A DNA stretch of 37,507 nucleotides from Candidatus Brocadiia bacterium (GCA_013359215.1 JABWCH010000009.1:1-37507), one strand, 5' to 3'. Counted from the stretch's first letter, positions 15,573 through 24,138 are shown. The notes: generated from the letters alone by a model not told the origin. Numbers and translations are program-made.

Positions 15573-16430
15573 CTAAGGTTTTTCTGGTGCAAATTTTTCT
15601 TCAAAAGGGTTTTCGTTTCTTGGTTGATAAGGTCTGTAGATAGGCTTGGGATAGCCAAAATCGTAGAAAATTTTTAGCATATCGCGATCCTGATACATAC
15701 CCATGTTATAGTCGAAGTGTACAGATTCCACAGGGTGAGAATCCTTTTCTCCCATGCCTGTTCCTGCACGGTTTTCTTCTTGGTGCATCATCTTGTCTTC
15801 CTTTAGCATTTCAGGAGATACACCTTTTCTGCTGTAAGGAACAACAGGCGATGGCTTTCTATAGATGGGATTTTTTGCAAAGTATTCTTCTAATTCATCT
15901 TTGCTCCAAAAATAGGCTGCTGAAATCACACCGCACTTTATGGTTAAATTTTGTCCAAGCCGATGGGATTGCCACAATGCGTAAGAATCTTCTATTGTCG
16001 TAAAATAAAATCGACGTAGTGCGATTTCGTTTACCTGCCATCCTCTGATAAGAATAGAGGAATGGGGATCCATAAGCCATTTTGTGCCTGATGAAGGCGA
16101 AGAAGGGTTGCCGCTAATCGAATTCAATCCATCGATCATGAGGTTGACTGCAACTCTTACAGGCATAGGATTGTGAAGCCTTATGGCATATCTTTCTTCT
16201 GGAATTGCCTGGATAAAAGTATAGCCATACTTTTGATATTCATGCTTAGTCCCTTCACTATCGCTTATGATTTCCATGGAAAAAAAATAGCTATGAAGAC
16301 GATTTTCATAATAAGCGGAATTTCCATCAATTACCTTTTGCTTACACCTTACAGAAAAATGCTTTCCCGCGCCCCAGGATTCCATATTCAAAAGGAAACA
16401 AAGCAAAAGAAGCAAAAATTGTATCCTCAT
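15573..16430 (-). CDS. Exported protein of unknown function
   Basis: A 285-residue secreted protein. A signal peptide covers about residues 1-20 (MRIQFLLLLLCFLLN, then WGAG). The central region with YAIRLHNPMPVRVAVNLMID, then ISG, GTKWLMDPHSSILIRGW and FYFTTIEDSYA has the layout of a beta-rich domain I know from many uncharacterised bacterial exported proteins. The last 90 residues are Pro-, Glu- and Met-rich and probably disordered. An open frame begins at 16469, but GGAG eight bases before the ATG at 16430 and the signal peptide point to 16430. It is the first gene of the operon with the glycosyltransferase. I cannot assign a function. Confidence 0.75.
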   Translation of the reverse strand: MRIQFLLLLLCFLLNMESWGAGKHFSVRCKQKVIDGNSAYYENRLHSYFFSMEIISDSEGTKHEYQKYGYTFIQAIPEERYAIRLHNPMPVRVAVNLMIDGLNSISGNPSSPSSGTKWLMDPHSSILIRGWQVNEIALRRFYFTTIEDSYALWQSHRLGQNLTIKCGVISAAYFWSKDELEEYFAKNPIYRKPSPVVPYSRKGVSPEMLKEDKMMHQEENRAGTGMGEKDSHPVESVHFDYNMGMYQDRDMLKIFYDFGYPKPIYRPYQPRNENPFEEKFAPEKP

Positions 16431-16501
16431 AATAAAATCTCCTATCTCGGACAAGCCGAAACCTAACATGGATAATTTGTTTTATTTGTGGAGAATTTTT
16501 A

Positions 16502-16537
16502 TTTGGGGGAAAATTTTTGTAAAAATTTTCCCCCAAA
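16502..16537. terminator. G5/C5 hairpin behind tagged secreted protein, copy 1
   Basis: TTTGGGGGAAAATTTTT and its perfect complement form a 17-base-pair stem with a two-base loop (GT). It lies 45 bases beyond the stop of the minus-strand PEP-CTERM-like gene and in front of the next minus-strand operon. There is no strict U-tract after the stem on the minus strand (AAATAAAAATT), so it may be a processing or stability element as well as a terminator. A matching hairpin is at 24231-24265. Confidence 0.6.
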
Positions 16538-16581
16538 CCACCTTTAAAAACTTTTATACATTTATTTTTAAATAGCTTATG

Positions 16582-17214
16582 CTAAAAATTTTTATAAGAA
16601 AACAGGACAAGTAAAGATATGCACATGAGTAGCAAGCTATTCATCTCAGGCACAGGAGCAGAATCAACATAGAATTCCACTTCGTTGACACTAATATGGC
16701 TTTTATTTTGCAAGGCAGTCAATCGAACATACAGGAAGGATTGCTGTGTGGTATGGCTATGGTACTGGCCTAATAGATCCTGTTGGGTATTAACATAGCC
16801 ATCGGTGATAGCAGTGTAATTAACTCCATCCATAGATCCTTCTAACTTATAATCCGATGATCGGTCGCTGGAGGCACTGTTTGTATAGTTTGCAGAATAG
16901 ACTCTTATCGAATCTACATAGTAAAGTTGATTGAAAGCAAAAACCAAAGTAGCAGAACCGCTGGCGATTGGCAGCCAATAGTCTGTATGTGATCCATTGG
17001 CATAGCTTTGGTTGAACATATACTCCATGTAATAGTAGTTTCCATTGCTATAAACAGGAGAAGAAGATGTAACCACAGTCCCGTTGGGTGCAGTATAAAC
17101 CGTTTGGCCTGTCCTTCCGCCAGAACCACCTGATAAGCTCAGTCTATAGGGAACTGCATCTAAAAATGAAGAAAATAACAAACATAGAATAAAAAAAAAT
17201 AGAATTGGTTTCAT
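16582..17214 (-). CDS. Secreted discoidin-like protein with PEP-CTERM-like sorting tail
   Basis: A 210-residue exported protein. Residues 1-19 are a signal peptide. The middle contains SIRVYSANYTNSA, YKLEGSMDGVNYTAIT and VRLTALQNKSHISVNEVEFY, the pattern of an F5/8 type C (discoidin) carbohydrate-binding domain. The last 23 residues are VPE, a 16-residue hydrophobic helix and the basic end SYKNF, the three-part layout of a PEP-CTERM exosortase signal, with VPEM in place of the canonical motif. It is probably cleaved and displayed or released at the surface. The minus-strand neighbour downstream is the glycosyltransferase operon of exosortase type. Its small size and Ser/Asn/Tyr-rich composition fit this class. 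Confidence 0.78.
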   Translation of the reverse strand: MKPILFFFILCLLFSSFLDAVPYRLSLSGGSGGRTGQTVYTAPNGTVVTSSSPVYSNGNYYYMEYMFNQSYANGSHTDYWLPIASGSATLVFAFNQLYYVDSIRVYSANYTNSASSDRSSDYKLEGSMDGVNYTAITDGYVNTQQDLLGQYHSHTTQQSFLYVRLTALQNKSHISVNEVEFYVDSAPVPEMNSLLLMCISLLVLFSYKNF

Positions 17215-17700
17215 AGGTCATATCTCCTTGTTAAAATGGCAGAAACCAAAGAAAAATTTTATTGGATTCAAAAACTCACGTTTATGAATCGCAAAACAAT
17301 ATACAATGAATTATAAATAAATTCGAACTTTTGTCAAAAATTTTTATAAATTTCTAAACACATAAATAAGTTTCCAGGAAAAACCTTTGCAGTGTATGGA
17401 AAAATTTTATAAAATACTTGTGTTTAAGACTTGTGCTAGTTGAAAAAACTATTAATATATTGCTCTAACTTATTGTATAGAAACTAAGAAGTTAGATGTT
17501 TGTCCAAAAAGCAAAGATTTGATCACGAATAAGACGAATGGTCGAATGGCACGAATAGTTTTTATAAAAATTGCATGCATAATTTGTATATTCATCTCAT
17601 TCGTGATTCATACCTTTTTGGTTTTGGAGCGACCGCTTCCATTTGACATTGTTAAGTTGACAGCGTTGTTGGTATAGAAAAAAAATTAAAAGAGATGAAA
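17215..17700. other. Divergent intergenic region with CGAAT repeat
   Basis: This 486-base spacer separates divergent genes and so should hold both promoters, but no clear consensus stands out in the AT-rich DNA. It contains copy B of the CGAAT palindromic repeat (17488-17608). GGAGCGACCGCTTCC followed by TTAAGTTGACAGCG at 17625-17664 is shared with other spacers of this window. Confidence 0.65.
17488..17608 (+). repeat. CGAAT-rich palindromic repeat, copy B
   Basis: This matches copy A at 1479-1605 from GAAGTTAGAT through AAAGCAAAGATT, the CGAAT arm, the TTTTTATAAAAATT centre and the closing arm ending in CTCATTCGTGATT. It is in the same orientation as copy A and is closest to copy C after inversion (both read GTTAGATGTTTG and CACGAATAGTTTTTATAAAAA). 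Confidence 0.85.
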
Positions 17701-18063
17701 ATGATCGATTGGGAAAATATTAGAGAAGAATGCTCTAAAAACAATAAGGTAATCAAAGTTCCAAAGGTAGGGAAAATAGATTTACCTCCTGATTTTCATG
17801 AGGCCAATCTTGGCATATCCAAAGGGGCCATCCGCCAATACAGAGATGAAAAAGCTACTTATAGCCTTCATGTTCACGAATTTGAAGACCACTTTCTAGC
17901 TCATGTTGATACCTTTAATCCCGAATACCATCCTTTGGCTCATGGTATAGTGGATACGCCTGGTATGACATTAGGAATAGTAACAGGAGCTATTGCTTTG
18001 TATTGTGTTATGAAAAAAGCCAAAAATTTGAATTTTTTTGCAGAAAACGAATGGGAAGAATGA
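17701..18063 (+). CDS. Small protein of unknown function
   Basis: A 120-residue protein without a signal peptide. It is mixed charged in the first 80 residues, with LPPDFHEANLGISKGAIRQY and a His-rich LHVHEFEDHFLAHVDTF, followed by a hydrophobic stretch MTLGIVTGAIALYCVM near residues 88-103 that may be a buried helix or a membrane segment. A second ATG exists at 17695, but AAGAG at 17689-17693 is spaced properly only for the ATG at 17701. It lies 75 bases upstream of the sensor kinase on the same strand. I do not recognise the family. Confidence 0.65.
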   Translation: MIDWENIREECSKNNKVIKVPKVGKIDLPPDFHEANLGISKGAIRQYRDEKATYSLHVHEFEDHFLAHVDTFNPEYHPLAHGIVDTPGMTLGIVTGAIALYCVMKKAKNLNFFAENEWEE

Positions 18064-18138
18064 AGATTTTTTTTCCCCATTTAAATGCTTTGACAAAAAC
18101 TAGGAGAAAAGCAGGAATCACCTTTTAGTGAGATTTTC

Positions 18139-19773
18139 ATGGTAAATGAAGAGCCGATCCGATGTTTGATCGCAGACGATGATCTTTATGTTGCTGATTT
18201 TTTAAAAGAAGCAATTTCTGACCCCGATGTTGTAGCCAGCATTGTTCACGACGGAGAGCAAGCCTTGGATGCTTTAGCTCAAGGCACTGCGTTTGACATT
18301 CTTATCACAGATTTAAATATGCCAAAAATGAGCGGAGAAGAGCTGCTTAAGCAAGTCCGCAAAATTTCTCCAAAAACATTGATTATTGTCCTTACTGGCT
18401 ATGGTTCTATCAATTCTGCCGTTTCCTTGATACAACAGGGAGCTTTCGATTATCTAACAAAACCCGTTGAGTTACAAGATTTTTTTAATGCAATGGAAAA
18501 AGCCGTAGATCATGTAAAGTCCATTCGTAAAAAAAAACTAAAGGGTGATATATCTAAAGTATGGCACATAAGCCAGTTGATAGATAAAACGCTTTCTCCC
18601 AATCATTTATTGGAAGGTATTATTGAAAATGCGATTAAAGTTACTCATGGTACGGCAGGGGTAATTTTTTTAAAATTAGAACAACATCGATGGCGGGAAT
18701 GCGCCCAAAAAAATTTAGATTCTGATAAAATCGCACAAATCCTCGCTAAAATACAAAATAATGTCGATTCATGGCAAGAAACGTGCCAGGAGGAAATCAA
18801 TAAAAATACTCTCCGTATTTTACCTTTAAGCCACAATGAGCAGATTATTTTTTGTCCATTTACAGAAGAAAAAAATGTGGTTGGTATTTTGGCTATTTTG
18901 CTGGATGAGAACAATGTTATCCCTCATCTTGCTGGACTTTTGGCTATCTTTTGCTCTCAGGTCTATACCATTGTAACCATGGCAATTCGTATCCACCAAC
19001 TTTTGCATACAAATGAAGAAATGATTAAAACTCATGTAGAGTTAGAAAGACTGCATGAGGAGCTGAAGCAGTCTGCAAAGCTAGCTTGCATTGGCGAGCT
19101 TTCTGCTAGTATAGCCCATGATATAAACACCCCTCTTACATGCATCATTGGGTTTGTAAAATTAGCCATCAGGCTTATGGAAAAACCAAATTTCGAACAA
19201 GAAGATAAAAAAAAGGTAGGCGATTATTTAGATAAAATTGGTAGTGAATCCACACGATGCCAGCAGATCATCCGCGATTTGCTTTTATTTTCGAGAAAAG
19301 AGAGCAAAACCTTTGAGCCAATCCATATTCAAGATGTTATCTTAAAAACTATGGAAATATTAAAGGAACAGTTTTCAGAAAAAAAGATTCATTTTAGCAT
19401 GGACATACACGATTCTTTTCCTAAAATAATAGGAAATTCTAATCAGCTTCAGCAGGTTTTTATGAACCTTTTTGTCAACGCAAAAAATGCAATGGCAGAA
19501 GGCGGCAGCTTGTATGTCAAAGCAGAGGCTGCAAACAATTCCCAAATGGTGAAAATCTTTGTTATGGATACAGGCAAAGGAATTCCACAAGAAAATCTCA
19601 ATAAAATTTTTGAACCTTTTTTTACGACCAATCCTAGTGGAAAGGGAACAGGTTTAGGTCTTTCTATTAGCAAAAAGATCATAAAAGAGCATGGTGGAGA
19701 TATTCAGGTGGACAGTCAGGTAAATAAAGGAACAACATTTATTCTATCTCTCGCAAAAGAAGAAAAAAAATGA
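18139..19773 (+). CDS. Soluble REC-GAF-histidine kinase hybrid
   Basis: A 544-residue cytoplasmic signalling protein with the receiver domain first. Residues 5-125 are a response-regulator receiver with the acidic pocket DDD at 13-15, phospho-acceptor Asp58 in ITDLNMPKMSGEE and Lys108 in YLTKPV. Residues 145-285 look like a GAF-type sensor. A coiled coil leads to the HisKA motif SIAHDINTPLT with His327. The HATPase_c domain has NLFVNAKNAM (N box), DTGKGIP (G1), FEPFFTT (F box) and GTGLGLSI (G2). No membrane segment is present, so it receives its input either from a phosphotransfer partner or through the GAF domain. No DNA-binding output regulator is adjacent. The ribosome binding site is weak (AGTGAGA). 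Confidence 0.92.
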   Translation: MVNEEPIRCLIADDDLYVADFLKEAISDPDVVASIVHDGEQALDALAQGTAFDILITDLNMPKMSGEELLKQVRKISPKTLIIVLTGYGSINSAVSLIQQGAFDYLTKPVELQDFFNAMEKAVDHVKSIRKKKLKGDISKVWHISQLIDKTLSPNHLLEGIIENAIKVTHGTAGVIFLKLEQHRWRECAQKNLDSDKIAQILAKIQNNVDSWQETCQEEINKNTLRILPLSHNEQIIFCPFTEEKNVVGILAILLDENNVIPHLAGLLAIFCSQVYTIVTMAIRIHQLLHTNEEMIKTHVELERLHEELKQSAKLACIGELSASIAHDINTPLTCIIGFVKLAIRLMEKPNFEQEDKKKVGDYLDKIGSESTRCQQIIRDLLLFSRKESKTFEPIHIQDVILKTMEILKEQFSEKKIHFSMDIHDSFPKIIGNSNQLQQVFMNLFVNAKNAMAEGGSLYVKAEAANNSQMVKIFVMDTGKGIPQENLNKIFEPFFTTNPSGKGTGLGLSISKKIIKEHGGDIQVDSQVNKGTTFILSLAKEEKK

Positions 19774-19958
19774 CCTTAGAAAAGGACGCTATGTCATTCC
19801 TTGGGGACACACAGCCATGATGGCAAAGCCTTACTCAAAAGAACTGCATGGAACTTTTTCATAAAAAAAATTGGCATAGCATTTGCTAAAATTTAGTCCA
19901 TAGCAATTTTAGTACCTTAACCAAGAATTATAAAGAAACCCATAAAAGGAGAGAGGTT

Positions 19959-21542
19959 ATGAAAAGATTAGCCGCATTTTTTGTATTTTTTGGCATTTGT
20001 GCTGCCATTTCTTTTTCTCAGGAGAACGATGTTCAGTCCCAAAAAAAGATGATGGTGAGAAGGGCTGCTATTCTCGATGCTTATAGACAGCTTGTGGAAT
20101 CGATCAAAGTTTTCAAAATTTCTTCCAAGTCACTGGTAAAGGATTTTATTCTACAGAATGATTCTATAGAATCCAAGCTAGGAGAATGCACTTTAAGAAG
20201 TGCACAGGTTGTAGCCACAAGATATATGCCCGATGGTAGCTGTGAAGTAGATATGGTCTTGAACCTGAATGATCTGATTGCTTTTTTAAAAACAACGCAA
20301 AGCGAATATTCTTTCCCCTTATTTCGAGAAACTAACTTTGATGAAGTTGCGCAGCAAAGTTTATCAAAATATATACGAGCCACGGGAAAAGGCATTCTTT
20401 TAGAGAGCATGAGTACAGCACAGCTTCAAAATCTCCAAAACGAAAGCTCTATTCTCAAAGAAGAGATTATAAGGCTTAAGAAGCAACTTGCTGACTTGCA
20501 AACATTCCAGCAAAATTTTCTAGGCTTTTTAGAAGAGAATAAAGAACTCAAAAAACAGATACAAACTTTAGAGGACAAAGGGACGAGCTATACCAAAAAG
20601 GATGTAGAGGAATGGAGTTCTTATAAACAAAAATACCAGGAATCTCTAAAAGAAATAGAAAATTTGAAGAAAGATATCCAACGATCCCAAAATATGCTTT
20701 TAATCTATCAAGGCTACCAGGAACAGGCACAAAAATCTTTTGCAGAAAATAGAGAGCTGAAAGAGCAGATAGCACAGAGTAAGGCAAAGTGCCAAGAACA
20801 GCAGACGCAGGTAGATAGCTATGCTGAATATAAGATCAAGCACGAAGAAATGTTGAAAAAATACCAGCAAGCCTTAGAAGAAATAGAAGCTGCTCAAAAA
20901 CAAATTTTAGAGGTCAATGATCTAAAAACCAAAATAGGCCAGATCACGCAAGAGAACAACAGGCTGAAAAAAGAGCAAAAAGATTTAAAAAATAAGCTAT
21001 CCAGCCAGGATCAATCCTTGAGAGAGCTAGAAAACCTCAAAAAACAAAAAGAGCATTTTATTAAAGAAAAAGGCAAGCTAGTTTCTCAAATGGAACAAGA
21101 CCAGAATAGCATGGTACAACTTCAGATTCAGAACGCACAGTTGCAGGCAGAAATAGAATTGCTGAAAAGAGTTCCCGTTGGAGTTTGGGTAGATGCTAAT
21201 CCCGAACAGAAAATTATGGCAAGAAAAGCAGCAATAAACGATGCCTATCGCCAGATCATGGAAAGCTTGAAAAATATAAGGGTTGATACAAAAGCAGCCA
21301 TAAAGGATCTTTTGGTCGAAAACGATCCTGTTCATGTTGCCCTGGAAGGATTTATCCAGGATGCTAAAATCATTGATACAAGATATCTGGCAGATGGTAC
21401 ATGCGAAGTCGATATGATGGTGGCATTGCATGATTTCATAAAATTTTTCAAAGATGTTTCCAAAAACCAGAATTTAGAACAAATCCAAATTTACAATCCT
21501 GCAAAGTATATCAAGGTAACAGGATGCGGAACTTTCAAATAA
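19959..21542 (+). CDS. Exported coiled-coil protein with duplicated terminal modules (LPP20-like)
   Basis: A 527-residue exported protein. Residues 1-20 are a signal peptide (AAFFVFFGICAAISFS). Residues about 31-155 and 418-527 are two copies of one module: MVRRAAILDAYRQLVESIK matches MARKAAINDAYRQIMESLK, VKDFILQNDS matches IKDLLVENDP, RYMPDGSCEVDMVLNLND matches RYLADGTCEVDMMVALHD, and KYIRATGKG matches KYIKVTGCG. The pattern resembles LPP20-type outer-envelope modules. Between them lies about 250 residues of Gln/Glu/Lys-rich coiled coil. The most likely picture is an elongated periplasmic protein with a globular module at each end. Ribosome binding site AGGAGAGAGG precedes the ATG. Confidence 0.8.
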   Translation: MKRLAAFFVFFGICAAISFSQENDVQSQKKMMVRRAAILDAYRQLVESIKVFKISSKSLVKDFILQNDSIESKLGECTLRSAQVVATRYMPDGSCEVDMVLNLNDLIAFLKTTQSEYSFPLFRETNFDEVAQQSLSKYIRATGKGILLESMSTAQLQNLQNESSILKEEIIRLKKQLADLQTFQQNFLGFLEENKELKKQIQTLEDKGTSYTKKDVEEWSSYKQKYQESLKEIENLKKDIQRSQNMLLIYQGYQEQAQKSFAENRELKEQIAQSKAKCQEQQTQVDSYAEYKIKHEEMLKKYQQALEEIEAAQKQILEVNDLKTKIGQITQENNRLKKEQKDLKNKLSSQDQSLRELENLKKQKEHFIKEKGKLVSQMEQDQNSMVQLQIQNAQLQAEIELLKRVPVGVWVDANPEQKIMARKAAINDAYRQIMESLKNIRVDTKAAIKDLLVENDPVHVALEGFIQDAKIIDTRYLADGTCEVDMMVALHDFIKFFKDVSKNQNLEQIQIYNPAKYIKVTGCGTFK

Positions 21543-21862
21543 GCATCCTTTTGACCCAGGGCGTTGCCCCATAGATTTCAATTTAAAGGATAAGCGATCG
21601 CTTCAGCATAACCTTACATCTTAAATTGACAGCCATGGGGCGTTGCCCTGGGCTGGTATTTTAAACCCATACAGGGTAAAGAATTATACGAAAAGTTAAC
21701 ACCTATGACGCTCCCTTAGTAATCGCTTGCCTAGATTACTCTTGCTTGAGTTAGCAGTGTTATGGGCGAGTATATAAAACCCTTTCAGAGTATAGAGTTG
21801 CATCGAAGATTTACACGCATGATCAAAACAATTTATAGTTATTCCCAGGAAAGAGGATCATT
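21543..21862. other. Intergenic region with GGGCGTTGCCC palindrome
   Basis: No gene is seen in these 320 bases. The left part is an extended palindrome (21556-21653, listed separately). The right part contains GGGCGAGTATATAAAACCC at 21763-21781 followed by CTTTCAGAGTATAG. This reappears inverted at about 29765-29790, so the spacers before this gene and before the pseudokinase gene share a second repeated block. An AAAGAGGATC stretch before 21863 serves as ribosome binding site. Confidence 0.65.
21556..21653. repeat. Palindromic repeat with CAGGGCGTTGCCC arms
   Basis: CCCAGGGCGTTGCCCCATAG plus TTTCAATTTAA on the left faces, after inversion, a right arm ending CCATGGGGCGTTGCCCTGGG preceded by TTAAATTGACAG. 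The centre includes the small palindrome AGCGATCGCT. A single arm of the same element (GCAGGGTTTTGCCCCATAG with TTTCAATTTAAGA) is present at about 29658-29693. Confidence 0.7.
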
Positions 21863-23146
21863 ATGTTTGGCAGCATTCTTTTTAATGGAAATATAGTCAA
21901 GGAAACCGATTTCATTTATAAATTCCGAGAGCGTATTTTACAGAGCAACCACATTGACCCAACTGTTAGAGAAAGAAAAAAGGCACTGCTCATCACGGGC
22001 GCATGGGGAAAAGAAGAATTTCAGGAGGCTCATGTCAAACAAGCACTCAAGGATATTGGCATACCTTCTCATTTCAAAAATGGCTTTGATGAAAATATAC
22101 AAAATCTCAGCGTCTACCATGAATGGATGCAATTCCAGGAAAAGTATCCTGAGGTACAAGAAATGTACTTTGGATCTTTGAACAATCTGTTTAAGATAAA
22201 AACATTTTACCATGAAAGAAATGCAGAATTAGTAAACTTGCTTCAGCACCACGTCCGTATGGTAAAAAAAGACTATCCTCATCTTAGCCTATCCGACTTT
22301 TTTTCTTATAATGCGCAGCAAGAAGAATGGCGTGTGCCTCTAATGAATGATCGCGATCTGCTTATGCACTATTCTTGCCTTGAAATGCAAAAAACAATGA
22401 GCTTTTTAGTCGGTGGGGACGAACTTCAGGCAAAAATTTCGGCAGAAATTCAAGACTATGCTAAAATACGCTCTGGCTTACCAGCAAATCAGGACTACCA
22501 CATCAAACGCAAAGAATTGATCGACAGGATTTTATCTTCTAACTCAATCTTCATTTTTGGCGGGGATGTTGCCTCTCTCTATTATTCTTTAAAATTCTGG
22601 GAATTGGAATGGGCTTTGGGTGAAGCTTTGGTACGAGGCACAAATTTTTATACTGTATCTGCTGGCTCTATCGTTCTTTGCAATAAAATCATTGTTTATG
22701 TTGAACTTCCTGATAAAAATGGCAATAAAAACCATCATTTTGTTTTTTTCGACAATGGAATAGGTCTGGTAAGAAAAATCAAGCTATTTCCTCATTGTCG
22801 TGATCGCATACAAACCCATGATCCTGATAACCTGGCTTACCTGGCAAATCGATTCCAGGGGCGCGTATGCGTTGGTCTGAACGAAGAAAGTTTTCTATTG
22901 ATGAATGCAGAGCGCGGCCCAAATGGAAGAATATATCCCAAGTATACTTCCGTAGGGGAAAAAGATGGGGTATATGTTTTTGATCTTTCTGGAAAGAAAA
23001 TTTGCGTAAACTATGGCGAACAGCTTATGGTTCCAGGCACACTCCTTTGGGAAAAAAACCTCCAGATAACAAGAAAAACAGAAAACGTGAAAACTCTTCT
23101 TTCTCAATATTCTGGAAGCACACTTTGGAGAGATAATGAAGAATAA
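21863..23146 (+). CDS. Divergent S51-type (cyanophycinase/dipeptidase E-like) peptidase
   Basis: A 427-residue cytoplasmic protein. The region 228-350 carries the S51 landmarks: SIFIFGGDVASLYYSL (the GGN-like turn), TVSAGSIVL with the nucleophile elbow Ser266, LFPHCRDR with a candidate catalytic His311, and VCVGLNEESFLLM near the end of the core. The N-terminal ALLITGAWGKEEFQEAHVK resembles the first strand of the fold. Residues 75-225 are a long helical insertion absent from typical dipeptidase E (about 230 residues) and cyanophycinase. The expected activity is cleavage next to Asp or of an Asp-containing polymer, but the insertion and divergence make the substrate uncertain. AAAGAGGA lies before the ATG. 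Confidence 0.68.
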   Translation: MFGSILFNGNIVKETDFIYKFRERILQSNHIDPTVRERKKALLITGAWGKEEFQEAHVKQALKDIGIPSHFKNGFDENIQNLSVYHEWMQFQEKYPEVQEMYFGSLNNLFKIKTFYHERNAELVNLLQHHVRMVKKDYPHLSLSDFFSYNAQQEEWRVPLMNDRDLLMHYSCLEMQKTMSFLVGGDELQAKISAEIQDYAKIRSGLPANQDYHIKRKELIDRILSSNSIFIFGGDVASLYYSLKFWELEWALGEALVRGTNFYTVSAGSIVLCNKIIVYVELPDKNGNKNHHFVFFDNGIGLVRKIKLFPHCRDRIQTHDPDNLAYLANRFQGRVCVGLNEESFLLMNAERGPNGRIYPKYTSVGEKDGVYVFDLSGKKICVNYGEQLMVPGTLLWEKNLQITRKTENVKTLLSQYSGSTLWRDNEE

Positions 23147-23273
23147 GGAACGAAAATGAAATAAGTTCCCCATTTACTGATGCAAGGGGAGTTTTTATAA
23201 ATATTTTTAAGCAGAAAACATGGCATTGCCAACTAAAATGCACAAGATCTTTGAATTGCGAAAGGCAGATTGC

Positions 23274-23429
23274 ATGAAAAATATATATAAGTTAATTTTT
23301 ATTTTGGCTATCATCTCGGCTATTGTATGCTCATGCCAATCTTATGAAATAAGAAAAGGAGACACTGGCATTGAGATAGGAGATACAGAGCAGCCTGATT
23401 TAGAAAAAAAAGTACCATCCAAAGAGTGA
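23274..23429 (+). CDS. Small lipoprotein
   Basis: A 51-residue predicted lipoprotein. The N-terminus is MKNIYKLIFILAIISAIVCS followed by the lipobox cysteine, after which 30 polar residues follow, including KKGDTGI-like KGDTGIEIGDTEQ. A longer frame opens at 23220, but AAAGG just before the ATG at 23274 and the signal sequence define the start. It precedes another lipoprotein gene by 43 bases on the same strand. No function can be read from the sequence. Confidence 0.6.
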   Translation: MKNIYKLIFILAIISAIVCSCQSYEIRKGDTGIEIGDTEQPDLEKKVPSKE

Positions 23430-23472
23430 TATGGTGGCAACACTCGTCCAATATTGAATTAAAGGAAAGCGA

Positions 23473-24138
23473 ATGCTATTCAAAAAAATTCTATTTTTTT
23501 TTATCGTCTTTTTATCTGCATGTTCCACAGGAAACATTGTGATTGAAAACGTAATTGTTAGTGGTGGGGATCATGGTTTAAAGGCATCTCTTGACGGTAA
23601 CATAGCACACAATATCAACTATACAGATACTGTTGCTTTTTACAAAAATTTACAAGATAGTAAGTTCCAGACAATAGAATCTAATGCCATCCGCGTTTAT
23701 CTCATGAAACAAGAAAAATCTGGCCAGGAAAGCATACCCAAAACTATGGCAAGGTCTGTACTTGTAATTCAAAAATACATTATCGAGCATTCTTTCTGGA
23801 CAGGAAAGCAGCCTGCAACCAATATTTCTTTTGAAAAAAAAGAAATAGACTTAAAGCCATTCAATTATAATATGCGATTCTGGAATATGGGGCCAGGGGA
23901 CATACATGAAATTGTTTTTATCGATGCACTTCCTAAAGAATTTCTTATAAAAAAGCTCCAATACTATAGCGAAGAGCGTTCTCATATATGGGCTTCTGAT
24001 TTCGATGATATAGTGTGGGAAATCAAAAAGAAAAATGGTGTTGATTTCTTGATTGTGCGTTTCCAAATGAAACGTCGCCCTATGCGGCCAGAAGAAAAAT
24101 TTATTTTAAGGGTCTCTGGCGATCTGAGCTTGAAATAA
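23473..24138 (+). CDS. Lipoprotein of unknown function
   Basis: A 221-residue predicted lipoprotein. Residues 1-17 are a signal sequence ending in the lipobox FLSAC. The mature part is beta-rich and polar. MGPGDIHEIVFIDALPKEF at about 141-159 and the closing RPEEKFILRVSGDL suggest an immunoglobulin-like or OmpA-neighbour-type domain, but I do not recognise a named family. AAAGGAAA precedes the ATG. It probably shares a transcript with the small lipoprotein upstream and ends at a hairpin between convergent genes. Confidence 0.72.
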   Translation: MLFKKILFFFIVFLSACSTGNIVIENVIVSGGDHGLKASLDGNIAHNINYTDTVAFYKNLQDSKFQTIESNAIRVYLMKQEKSGQESIPKTMARSVLVIQKYIIEHSFWTGKQPATNISFEKKEIDLKPFNYNMRFWNMGPGDIHEIVFIDALPKEFLIKKLQYYSEERSHIWASDFDDIVWEIKKKNGVDFLIVRFQMKRRPMRPEEKFILRVSGDLSLK

